Below are positions 47,657 to 58,740 of a DNA stretch of 60,000 bases, piece after piece. Under the pieces are notes generated by a model. The model searched no databases, was not told the DNA's origin, and was given only the letters and a program-made list of their open reading frames with translations. The position numbers and the translations under genes were made by a program. This DNA is from Symsagittifera roscoffensis (taxonomy: Eukaryota; Xenacoelomorpha; Acoela; Convolutidae). The stretch is from assembly GCF_963678635.1 (NCBI RefSeq), contig NC_087065.1:66621374-66681373 (forward strand). Reading direction: 5' to 3'. Position 1 is the first letter of the stretch; each line of letters starts with the position of its first letter.

Positions 47657-49563
47657 TGTTGGGACGGATTGTCCAACTCATAGAGTAATTTCAGATAAGG
47701 TACAACGTCTGCTCGTCACGCTATCTTATTTTCGGCCGGATAGATTCGTGCAATTTCTCAGTCTAATACCGATTTTAATCTTACTCTCATATATTATAGT
47801 CTCAATAGTTCTAGAGTAAAATGGTTTGTTACGAGTCGGTCTCTTGGAGAAAGCAACTAGGTTGTAAGTTAAATTCAAAATGCTCCGGTGCTGAAATTAC
47901 AAGTAATTTCAGCACTTCCAAATAAGTGGGTTGTTAATTTGATGGAGTGGGATTGGCTAGTCTTTAATATTTATAAGTATAAAATATCTAATTGTTAACC
48001 AATAATTATATATAGTTTGGATCAAGTTCCAGCCATCCGGGGTTTACAGATTTTTTGTTCTTTTGACTTCTTTCTGTAAAGGAGGATGGAAGATTGATCG
48101 TTTGTATTTCAAAAGCACCATTCCTATACTGTCCCTGGAGGTGTAAGCTCCATGAAGCTGGAATCATCGAGGCTGTTTTGTCATTCAATGATGACTGAGA
48201 CCGTCAACAAAATCAATCTGGTTTCCAAATGGTTTGTTATGATTGTCTGTTCTTGATCAGTGTGGAGAATTGTGTTTCGATCTGGATTGGGAATGGCGTG
48301 AAGCTCGAGTTTGGAGGGAATGCCCTGTAACTCGGATCTGTACGTATATTTGAACATCGAGGTGGTCATTGGTCTGTTTCAATGAAGTACTTCGTCTTGA
48401 GTCTTTCGTTGGTCTAAAAGTATGCAAAAAGTTACGGTTCGAAAGTATCATCTGGTTCATCGTCTTTATGCCATTCGTAGTTCTTTTCATCAGATTTTTA
48501 GAATCTTTCAATATGTTTCTTGTTTAATCTTGTGTATTATTTTTTCATTTTCTAAGAAGTGATTGTGATTACTTCTATTGATATATCCATAAGTAATTCG
48601 AATGGTTTGTTTTATTCAAAAGATGCCAAATATCAAAATGGTTTACGTGGTGTTCTTTTATCAAGAAAATTGTCTGACCGTGAGTCTGTATATTTAGGTC
48701 ATTGTTGGTAATGTGTATGATGAAGAGATGATGATTGTCCTGATTGAACCGGGTTTTTTGCTGGATTACTGGAACTTTTATTTGGAAAAAAGTTATAATT
48801 TCGGTTTGCAAAAGTGTGCTCTTTTAAATTTTTCCTATAGGAAAATTGTTTTTAATAATGGGTCTGCAGTAGATAGGGGGTGGATTCAATAGAGTTTTTT
48901 AGCTGTCGGTTGTAATCTGGATGTGAAAAGATGTGTTTCTAGAATGTGGTGTTGTAAATGAAGGATGTATTGGGGAGACACTTTGTTGTGTTGTCTCAGG
49001 CATTGTGGGAACGATTTCTTCGTCTGCAAAGTCTGATAGTGTGGTGTTCTTTTATCAAGAAAATTGTCTGACCGTGAGTCTGTATATTTAGGTCATTGTT
49101 GGTAATGTGTATGATGAAGAGATGATGATTGTCCTGATTGAACCGGGTTTTTTGCTGGATTACTGGAACTTTTATTTGGAAAAAAGTTATAATTTCGGTT
49201 TGCAAAAGTGTGCTCTTTTAAATTTTTCCTATAGGAAAATTGTTTTTAATAATGGGTCTGCAGTAGATAGGGGGTGGATTCAATAGAGTTTTTTAGCTGT
49301 CGGTTGTAATCTGGATGTGAAAAGATGTGTTTCTAGAATGTGGTGTTGTAAATGAAGGATGTATTGGGGAGACACTTTGTTGTGTTGTCTCAGGCATTGT
49401 GGGAACGATTTCTTCGTCTGCAAAGTCTGATAGTGTTTGAAAGTCCTGTTGATTAAGAAAAGTTGTTCTGTCTATTTTTGCGTGAAAGTTGATTTTAAAC
49501 TCGGGTTTGTTTTCATGATACTTTTCAGGGTCTCAAAAACAAATTGTTTCATCTGCCAAACTA
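47657..49563 (-). mobile_element. Internally deleted Ty3/Gypsy-like element with LTR, unit 3
   Basis: Copy of 40593-42105, with the LTR at 48048-47657 on the - strand, enlarged by a 394-bp tandem duplication of its gag part (48647-49434). Confidence 0.8.
48647..49434. repeat. 394-bp tandem duplication inside unit 3
   Basis: GTGGTGTTCTTTTATCAAGA starts at 48647 and again at 49041. The two copies are virtually identical. The junction reads GATAGTGTGGTG, with GTG shared by both breakpoints. Confidence 0.93.
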
Positions 49564-49797
49564 GTGTAACAGTAATTTTTATACTACTTTTGATTCTTGT
49601 GTTTTGAAATTTTTTTGAACTACAAAACTTGAATAGAAATTTCTGGAAAAAATATTGCAGATTTAGGGTTTGAGGTAGCAGAGTACACTGGCACTTTTTT
49701 GGTTTAATATACCACTCAATTAACTCCTCTGCAATTTTCGTTAGTTCAAGAACGTTTTTTGTTGAGAAAATTCACCATTTTTATCTACTTTAAGATT

Positions 49798-51025
49798 ACA
49801 ACCTCCAAAATATCAAAAAACCGAAAATATCAGATATTTTTAACAATACTCGGTATTCTAGTTGACAAGGTTTGATATAGATGACCATTTTATTTGCCGC
49901 ATGTCACACACTTGCTCACTCCCTACTCTAAAATTTCATTTGGTTGCAAAACAGGCTAAGTTTCTTACAAATACTCAACAGCTACTTTTCGAGCGTTCAC
50001 GTATCCGAATGTTCTGAGATTTAAAACATCAAATTTTCATCAACTAATCAACATATTTGTCCATTTTTGGATTTTGACTGACTTTACTTGGGAATCTTTT
50101 TAACCTCTGTTATTGTCAATTATGTTTTTTTAAGTTTTGTTAATAATGCTATGTTGTTGAGGCCATCTGATCAGCCTTACTTGAAAAAGATGAACAATTT
50201 AAACCTTGCTGGTTGCGCCCACCCAGATTTTAAATTTTTTTAGAGGTTTCTCACTTATGAGAGAAATAATATAAGCCTCTAATCGGTTGCCACCGCAGAC
50301 GTTTTTAAAGCCGCTGCCCGACCCATGGCCTATTGGGGTAATTTTTGTAGTTGTGATGTACATATACATCTACGAGGGCTATAACAACAAGTTCCAATAC
50401 TCACCTACATTACAACCTCCAAAATATCAAAAAACCGAAAATATCAGATATTTTTAACAATATTCGGTATTCTAGTTGACAAGGTTTGATATAGATGACC
50501 ATTTTATTTGTCGCATGTCACACACTTGCTCACTCCCTACTCTAAAATTTCATTTGGTTGCAAAACAGGCTAAGTTTCTTACGAATACTCAACAGCTACT
50601 TTTCGAGCGTTCACGTATCCGAATGTTCTGAGATTTAAAACATCAAATTTTCATCAACTAATCAACATATTTGTCCATTTTTGGATTTTGACTGACTTTA
50701 CTTGGGAATCTTTTTAACCTCTGTTATTGTCAATTATGTTTTTTTAAGTTTTGTTAATAATGCTATGTTGTTGAGGCCATCTGATCAGCCTTACTTGAAA
50801 AAGATTAACAATTTAAACCTTGCTGGTTGCGCCCACCCAGATTTTAAATTTTTTTAAGGGTTCTCACTTATGAGAGAAATAATATAAGCCTCTAATCGGT
50901 TGCCACCGCAGACGTTTTTAAAGCCGCTGCCCGACCCATGGCCTATTGGGGTAATTTTTGTAGTTGTGATGTACATATACATCTACGAGGGCTATAACAA
51001 CAAGTTCCAATACTCAACTACATTT
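49798..51025. repeat. 614-bp tandem duplication at the right edge of the array
   Basis: ACAACCTCCAAAATATC occurs at 49798 and 50412. The first copy ends with TCACCTACATT, nearly the unique right flank TCAACTACATT (51014-51024), which shows that the duplicated block reached past the unit junction. ATTACA is the shared breakpoint sequence. Confidence 0.92.
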
Positions 51026-51122
51026 TCAATGCCACAACACCAACAACCGTGTTTGTTATAACTTTGGAGCCCATCAAATTGTTGACCAGGTACCTCGAAA
51101 TAGGAAAAATTACCGATTTTGG
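50912..51122 (+). other. Exon-like segment continuing into the unique right flank
   Basis: The same acceptor and frame as at 42841 continue beyond the array and stop at TAA 51059-51061 (ending QHQQPCLL). A second frame (+2) is open from about 50993 to a strong donor (G|GTAAGTA, GT at 51123) and has protein-like composition (TTVFVITLEPIKLLTRYLEI). Either this is a terminal exon, or a 1-2 bp difference separates the first half from a longer exon ending at the donor. Only this copy has the intact right side, so it is the ancestral one. Confidence 0.35.
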
Positions 51123-52597
51123 GTAAGTAAAAAAAATAATTAACACCGGCCTCAATTGATTGAAAAACCCTACTTAAAATTCTCGGAATACTGAAGTACC
51201 TGGTTCCATTGAAATCCGGAGGCGATCAATTCAGTTGAGGACGTAGCTTTTTTGAACAAAAATAAGTTTGAACCATCTTGTTGAATCAACTCGCAGAAAT
51301 AAATATTTTTTTGTCTTTGTAAATTCGAAAACGGAGCCTGTTGAGATCCCTTTTCTTTTTGAAACCAATTTTTTTATATGTACACTGACCTTGAAACCTG
51401 CCTACTTTTTAAGTGAACGATTTTAGCATTCTTATTCGTTCCATTGGTACTGAAGAGGGGCTTTTTGCACTCTGAGATCAAATTAAATCAATTTCATCAG
51501 AATCACTATAAAGTTTTTTGTTCAGTTTCCCCCGATCAGAATTAACCCGAGTATCTTCTCTTTGGTCCAAACGCAACAGTTGAAGTCTGGTTAAAATCAG
51601 AATACTACACCTACATGATACAAAAAAGTGTAACCTTTTGAGACACTTCGCAAAAGTTTCCACTTCAAAAAAAAGTTCCAAAATGTTTCTCAGTGCAATG
51701 GAAACGAAAAAAAAGTCCTTCTGCTCAACACGTGTGTACAATATAATCATACTTTTTTTTATAAAAATGCATTTTTTTCTCACTTACTGTTTGTAGTTTT
51801 TGATAGTTTCAAGTTTTGACCCACGTAAGTCTAGAAAATCTTCACGCCACGTCTATTGAATATGGTTACGCATACTCGTGGTAAACTAGGCGAGATGTGG
51901 AGATATGAGACAAGCAACACCATCTGGAGATTTTTTGTTTGAAATTATACTAATGTAGGAATTTTCAAGAGTTTTTCTATACAATGTTTGAAAAGTGTGC
52001 AGAAAATTGCCAGCACATTTTCAGGTCAACAAAAAGTATCCCACTCTTCAACTTGCCAAAAGAACCTATTTTGTCAAATGTTCGATAACACCTGAGTTGA
52101 CCTCCATACTCTGCTTATCATACAATTCCATAAATCAAATACAAAACACAATGAAAGATGGCTCGAAGACAATACAGGTTGTCTACTATGCATTGTAAAT
52201 GCAAATCCGTACAACCTTTGGTACTTCGAGTAAATCAAGGTCTTCGTCACTTGCGTTCGGTTACAAACAAAACACAAAGTTTTTCACAAACTAAATTTAG
52301 AAAAAAAATAATCAACGTTTCGGTTTAAGGAAAAACACTTGTCATACATTTTTCATTATTGGAAAAAGTGTTGTCATAGAGTTTTGATACAATTTTCTGT
52401 TCTGTACGTTTGGAATTATTTGAAACTGTATGACTAAAATTTTCTTTCATATGGAATTTTTATGATGAGAAATTTTGGTTAACCCGGGTATCTTCGCCAT
52501 ATTTCAAGAAGTGCCACCTTACGCCCAGAAAAGTGCCACAAGAGACAAATTTTAAGACAAAGAGATAAATTTTCAATTTTTAAGGCGCGAACTTCCC
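51123..52597. other. Unique flank between the array and retroelement copy 3
   Basis: No gene is supported. Short frames at 51478-51783 (-) and 51995-52198 (+) have no motif, start context or splice context. Confidence 0.3.
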
Positions 52598-52988
52598 TGC
52601 AAATGGTGGAGCCAGATCTAAACTATAATTCATTATTGGTTATCTTTTAGATATTTTATCCCTATTAAATAATTAAGACTAACCAATCACACTCCGTCAA
52701 ACTAACAACCCACTTATTTGTAGGTGCTGAAATTACTTGTTATTTCAGCACCAGAGAGATTTGAGTTTAACCTACAACTTAGTTGCTTTCTCCAAGAGAC
52801 CGACTCGTAGCAAAACCAGTATACTATAGATCTATTGAGACTAAGAGATATAAGAGTAAGATTAAGATCGGTATTAGACTAAGAAATTGCACGAATATAT
52901 CCTGCCGAAAATAAGATAAGAGCGTGACGAGCAGACGATGTAGCCTATCTGAAATTACTCTATGAGTTAGACCTTAGAAGACAACTCA
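52598..52988 (+). repeat. 5' LTR of copy 3 (391 bp)
   Basis: It starts TGCAAATGG and ends AACTCA, giving the TG...CA ends of an LTR. Features in order: CCAGATCTAAACT, the U3 hairpin at 52724-52751, a TATA-like GATATAAGAG at about 52847-52856, and the GCACGAATATATCC block. The primer-binding site begins two bases after the end, which fixes the boundary independently. LTR length agrees with 396 bp (12176-12571) and about 392 bp (40593-40984). Confidence 0.85.
52724..52751 (+). promoter_or_regulatory. Conserved LTR hairpin
   Basis: GTGCTGAAATTAC, a 2-base TT, then GTTATTTCAGCAC: a 13-bp palindrome with one mismatch here. The counterparts at 12311-12338 (GTGTTGAAACTA stem) and 40824-40851 (perfect 13-bp stem) differ in sequence but keep pairing. 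It lies in U3 about 95 bp before the TATA-like box, and in the 3' LTR it would be in the transcript's 3' end. Confidence 0.75.
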
Positions 52989-52990
52989 TC

Positions 52991-53005
52991 TGGTGCGACC
53001 AAAAG
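52991..53005 (+). promoter_or_regulatory. Primer-binding site
   Basis: TGGTGCGACCAAAAG starts two bases after the LTR. A tRNA ending GGTCGCACCA would pair with it. TGG at the start is required to match the CCA end of a tRNA primer. I do not assign the tRNA. Copy 2 has a decayed counterpart (CGGTCCAAAGG near 16527). Confidence 0.75.
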
Positions 53006-54288
53006 TTTCGAACAAGATCTTAAAAACAACTTAGCTTAGAACTAACAAAATAGATTAGAATTAGACAGAAAACATTTCCAAAAATGTTGCATGACAACAA
53101 TTTAATTGAAAAGTTTCAGAGCCATTATTCCGAAAAATACGAGAACTACCCGGTATTGGAAAAAGACCTCGGACAAGAGACGATATACGACTACAAAGGA
53201 ACTTACCATTAAGTTTCATGGTCGTACGGCAAAAGCCAATACAAACTTTTATATTTAGAATTTTACTAGTTTTGAATTTAGATTTTCATTTACAATCATA
53301 TTATCTTTGAAGAAAAGTCTTCTACGACAATTACAGGCGCTAAATTTATTATTATACAAAAACGACTGATAAAGACATCTCTAGCCGTTCTCTTCAAAAA
53401 TCTGCAGTAAATTTTAAAGATATCTGGAAAAAATATTTGTTGAGTATAAAATTAAAAAAATTAGTTAGTATGAATACAAATTGTTAGTATATATATAAAT
53501 CATCTCTTCATCCCAGCTTCATCACCTAAACATAACAGCGAATCATAAATCTACTAAAATTATCAAAAAATAATCAAACTAAAATTTTCTATCAAATAAA
53601 CCTTATATTATTTTATCAAGGCCTATCCTAATTCCTATTTTTAATAAAATTAAAATTATTTAAATTTAACAGATCAACAAGGCTTTCCTTGGATCTTTAA
53701 TTCATTTTCATCTAAATTAAAATTAACTTCACTAAATTTATATCCTGATCATCAATGCTCACCCTTGGATCAAATAGAACAATTTTGTTCTCCCCCTCAC
53801 ATTTAAAAAAGTGTCTAACGACCTTAAACGTCCATTTACTACCCAACATTTTCTCGAGACCCAGGACTAATAAAAGTTTTCAATCAAATTAACCATTCTA
53901 ATTAGGATAAACAGTGAAGAACTTCGGTTATTCATCCTTCACTTGACCCCCCTCTTACCTGTCCCAGGATAATACTTAAACTTAGTAAGTTCAAAATAGT
54001 ATCTAAGAACTATTTGTGTTCTAATCATACCTGAACCTTGTGGATCGATTTACTTTTCTCCAACCCTTGATCACAATCACTACCCCCAGGTAAGATTAAA
54101 TAAGTTACCACCTTAACTTAGACTAGCCACGAGAAAGTAAAAATCATTCTCAGGAATCGATATATACTCTTCTCTCCAACCCTGAAATACATGACCGAAG
54201 GTCGGTTAACCACAAAAAATCGTAAGAACTAACAGTTTAGATATTAAAAATCACTAACATCAATATTGCAACCGTCATCCTAAACCTT
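53006..54288 (+). other. Long leader of copy 3 with repeated stem-loop motif
   Basis: About 1.28 kb without a coding region, conserved in blocks with 16531-17830. Three motifs of the form (G)ATCA..AAGG..CCTTGGATC occur at about 53614, 53672-53695 and 53747-53771; the middle one forms CAAGG/CCTTG closed by GATC/GATC. Such leaders normally carry packaging and dimerisation signals. Confidence 0.6.
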
Positions 54289-57200
54289 ATGTCGCTAGAC
54301 AATTTAGGAATTAAGCGAACAAATATATTACACAATTGTGAAATAAACAACGAAAAATATGATCTTGTAGCCACTCCACACAAACAAACAAAAGGATATT
54401 ATCGAACAAAACGACAAACACTTAGGAAGAAAATTATAACAAATAAAAACAGTTTATTCAAAAACGATTTTCAAAGCCAAGAAACGCAGTCTCCGAATCA
54501 AAAATCAGTAATTTAGAAGCAATTTACAAGTTAAAAGACTCCATAATTAAAAATTACCAAGTAAATGATCAATTATATTTCTCTGACTCAGAAACTATTT
54601 CACAATCATCAATACAAGGAAAACGAATAAGAAAAAAGACATGCAAAAACAAACCGGTACGTCCATACAATTGGAATCAACCAATGAAACACAGTGAAAA
54701 TTACACATTAACAGTCATAAAACTCAAAAATGATCAAAGTGAAGAAAGTCAAGACGAAAACTACATTATTTCATTTTTTGTCAACCCACTCACTGATGAT
54801 AGAGGACAAACACAATTTTGTGAAAATTTAATCGCAAATTTATTCGAAAGAGGAAATAGTCCATGTACAACGGAATTTCCAAAAAAAAGTCAAAAGACAA
54901 CTTATTGATCACTATTTAAAAGGAATATGTAATATAACACAACAATGTGGAATATATACCACAGAAATCAATTCACCAAATACGTTTCATGGTAGATATC
55001 TACTTCAAACAGTCGATGTAGATATAGAATTTTCAAAATTATTCACAGAAAACATTGAAAAAATACAACATCAAAATTCACAAAGCGCAAATTCAATATT
55101 CACTAACGATGTATTTTCAATAAAATATAGTTGTCTATTTATACTAGAAAAAACAGAATCTCAAGGAACTTCACCAGTTCAAATATCTAGACATACAGCT
55201 GTAAGAAATGAAATTGCAATATTCTCCGAACTTTTAAACCGCAAAATGTTAAACACAATTTAATAAAAATCTTAGCATGGTTTGTTATTGATTATTTCAC
55301 ACATAATATTGACCTAATCTCACAAGCAAGAAAAAAATTTAGACTACAAAGTTCAACTGATGAAACTGTCTTAGCAGAACAATCAGATTATGTTTGGGAC
55401 CCTGAACCACTATTTCTGAACATACCAACAGACATTTCAAGTCAAGCAATTAGCACAATTTCTATTGACAAAGATTATGTTAAAGTATATCCACTCACAA
55501 TTGACGCAACACCTGTAAACTATAATTCATTTTCACCCGATATAATAGGAAACAATAGTTTAAACTCAACCCTCATACAACAAGAAAACCTAAATGGAAT
55601 TCAAAATCTTACACAACAAAATATTCAAACACCATCACATTTCGTAAGTGAAGAATTAGTTGAAACAAAACCAACAACAGCACAACAAAGTATTTCACCA
55701 ATACATCCAAATCTAACAACTCCAAGACCCAAAAATCCAACATTACCACAGATAACATTACAATCTACGGTTAAACCCTCCATTGTTCCAAAATATACAT
55801 AAGTGGATTATCAAAAATTTAGACCAATGACAAAACCAACACAAAAACAAAGATTAATCACTAGAAATAATTTTGCAGAACATAATTACAACTATGTAAA
55901 TATATCACAAACAACTAAACCCTCTCTTGCAAACACGCAAAGTCCCTTTTTTCCACAAAAACAAAATTTCCAACAACCATCATCAAATTCAGAAAATTTT
56001 AATGACCACCCAAAAATTTCACAACACCAAAGTGAAAGTTATCCATTTTTTCAACAAAACAAAAATAATCTACAACAAAACAGAAATAGAAATAGACATC
56101 GAACACCTTTTTATACATCTGTTGACTATTTTTCATCAGATGATGAAGAATATTTTAATCAAAATCATCAACATTTTTATCAAAACCAAAGACTCCACTC
56201 TTACCAGGTAAACCAACCAGATATTTTTGAACCATATACACAAGAACAACATATGCGACAACCTAGACCAATTCGAACATCTCAAAATAATAATTTTCAT
56301 TCACAAAACCCAGCTAGTACACATTCTTATCAACCAACGCAAATGCAAACTGAAATCCTGGTACCATTTTACCAACAGCAACTTGAAATAAGAAAGAGTC
56401 ATTTTACAAACTTTTCACAAATGCCAAATGCCGCAGAATCACTTCAAATGACTATGAATCCATACTTAATGGGTGGATCGTCAATAACATCAAACAAGCC
56501 TTTAATGGTATTAACAGGCACAGACCTCGAACTTTCTGTAAAAGATAATTTAAATGCAGTCACAGCAAATCTAATCTTAAATATAGGATCTGAACCAATA
56601 AATACACCACTTCACCAAAATTGAATACATAGACGCACAGCGTTAATACAGACCACAGTTGATGGCGCAGCTCAAAAATGGTTTCCAGTTTTACCTATGG
56701 ATATAAAATTAGATTGGAAAAGATTCACACAAGAATTTTTTAAAATGTTTGATTCTGAAAGGAACAAATAACATCAAAGGATTTTATGCAAATTAAGTTC
56801 GTAGACTACCAAACGAAACGATCAAGCAATTAGCAGTAAGGATCGAAATATTAGTCCGAAAAGCATATTCACTCAACACTCATGATTATAAAAACACAAA
56901 AATGACAGATATTTTAATGATGACTTTAACACCTCAATTACGAAAAATAGCAATCAAAAAGAGAGCATCCCATCCTTCCTCAATTCGAGAACCAGATTTA
57001 GTTTTTAGAAAACTAGTTGATAATTTAGAACAAGCAAAAGTCACTATGAAACTAGAAGAAACAGAAAATCTCAAACTACAATACTTAAATAATATCCAAA
57101 CAACTACTACACAAACAAATAATATACACGATTCAGATATAGATTTAACCGAAAAAATCACTGAAATTTTAAATAAATACGAGAAAAACCCAAATTTTAA

Positions 57201-58167
57201 AGGTAAACCATCTTTCGAAAAATGGTATAACTATGGTCGAAGATACGGACATAGAATAGCTGAATGCCGACAAAAACAACAAGACAACCAGAATAAACGA
57301 CAAAAGTACAAGGAACCAAACAAATCATTTTATCAGTACATGAAAAAAGATCAAAATTTACCAAATTAGAACATTCACAGTAATAATAGTTCTGGAAAAC
57401 CACTTCCAAACAGTTCAAGTTATTCAAGAAACCAATCACATTATAACTCTAGCTACAGAGGAAGATCACCAGACTAAAGAAAATCACGTGATTTCTCACA
57501 AAACAGATATAGTCGATCAAATAGTCGAAATAATCAGTATCGAAATAACTATTCACGATCAAACTCAATTGGAACAGAATATTCGTTTGATACCAGTTCT
57601 CATTCACACTCTAAGAAAACACACTATTCTAATGATATACCAAGAAATTCATCGTACAATAGACATAGAAATTATACGAACAATAGGAACAGAAGCTACT
57701 CAAATAATCGAAATCAACGATATCAAAACAATATATCGCGAGATTATTCAAACAACAGATCAAATCATCAAAGATCTAACTACAATAATTACCGAAATAG
57801 ATTACGAGATAACTCACAAAAGAGGAACTCAAACTATAGCAATAGACAAAGAAGCTACTCTCAATCACCTCATAGGAATAATACACGTTATCCCGATTCT
57901 CAAAACAAAAATAGAAGCAAAACACCAAAACATCACAGACAGATAAATCAAGTACAAACAACTGAAGAAACCAATTCAGACTCCTTTGGTATTGATAATA
58001 CGGAAAGTACTGAATTGCAATTAAATCACATCAATTGCGAATCTACAGACAGTGAAAGCGATACAGAAAATACAATTTCAGTCAACATGATAAAAATTGA
58101 AAATGACTATGAAACTGTTACGTACGAACAACCATTTCATTCACATGTCTATGAAAATCAATTGTAA
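54289..58167 (+). pseudogene. gag: Gag of copy 3: large, with Q/N-rich region, capsid domain, zinc knuckle remnant and RS/N tail
   Basis: ATG 54289 opens the first frame (to 54516); further pieces are 54684-54908, 55803-56624 and 56902-57369, then an RS/N-rich frame to the stop at 58165. Domains: a basic N-terminus; a Gln/Asn/His-rich low-complexity region (about 55800-56400); and a capsid-like domain with AQKWF and WKRFTQEFF (about 56660-56750), matching the retrotransposon gag pattern, followed by LTPQLRKIA. The knuckle at 57226-57267 reads Y-x2-G-x4-H-x4-C, so the first two Cys are lost. An RSNSRNN-type tail (57500-57950) and acidic TDSESDTEN follow. Gag would form the RNA-packaging particle. 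At least four frame breaks. About 1,290 codons is long for Ty3/Gypsy Gag. Confidence 0.75.
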
Positions 58168-58329
58168 CTTCTTTTCGATTATTATACCAGACCTAGAAAT
58201 AATAACATACCAATAGAGCAAGAAGTAAACGAAGCAACGACATTGAAAGAACCTGAAAAAAAAAATCAAGTACCATATTCTAGTACGGATCACATTTACC
58301 AAAACGTACCAAAAGAACCACCAAGAGAA

Positions 58330-58740
58330 AAATTTTCAACCATTCCATTTCTCTTAGAAAGTTCAAAAAAGAAGAATTTCAACCACAAGACCTTGAAATA
58401 GATTTTTAATAGACTCTGGAGCAGAATCAAATATTGAACATTCCAACCTGGAATGAAATCAAAATTTTACATCAAAAACTAATACCTTTGAAGACAGCCA
58501 GTAGACTGGCAACAGCACAAGGCTCAACCTTAACAAACTACGGAAACATCCAATTTTCTTTGTTCCCACTAAAACAATGGAACAAAACAAACTCTTAAAT
58601 AAATCATTCAAACAAACCTTCCATATCACAGATATAAAACGCAATATCAATGGAATTCCATTCATCACTAAATATATACCAACTATAAATATATTAGACA
58701 GCAAAATTTATTTTTAAGATAAATATACAAGAAATATACC
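58330..58740 (+). pseudogene. Aspartic protease of copy 3 (frameshifted)
   Basis: The active-site DSGA is at 58412-58423. The run of T just before it has five bases instead of six in copy 1b, a 1-bp deletion that shifts the frame at the active site. A second small deletion follows within the next 20 bp (AATATTGAACATT versus AATATTATAAACATT). The C-terminal part matches NIIGIPFI (about 58640). Confidence 0.75.

Larger units (their letters stand above)
39413..51025. repeat. Tandem array of about 3.54-kb units carrying the 5' part of the glycoamylase-like gene
   Basis: Three units: 39413-42953, about 42954-46477 and about 46478-50400. Landmarks recur at 3541/3524-bp and 3523/3541-bp offsets (CCGCAAGGAATCTGACTCTG at 39433, 42974, 46498; hairpin at 40326, 43849, 47390). 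Unit 2 lacks about 17 bp near 43505; unit 3 has a further 394-bp duplication. Each unit contains, left to right, the truncated - strand gene start, its upstream region, a - strand retroelement fragment with LTR, and a + strand exon-like segment. Identity between units is about 98-99% by eye, so the amplification is recent. Confidence 0.95.

Noticed and set aside
40289-48811. Repeated short frames in each array unit (starting MKTSQQQ, MRYLLLY, MNDKTAS, MTTSMFK, MKDSKNL, MQTEII)
   Set aside because: They fall in LTR, gag remnant or upstream DNA; the retroelement homology runs in other frames. No start context, splice site or motif.
57488-57946. A 152-codon + strand frame rich in Ile, Thr, Glu and Asp
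   Set aside because: It is the alternate frame of the RS/N-rich Gag tail; biased codons (AGA, AAT, TCA) leave that frame open. The Gag frame aligns with copies 1 and 2, this one has no support.
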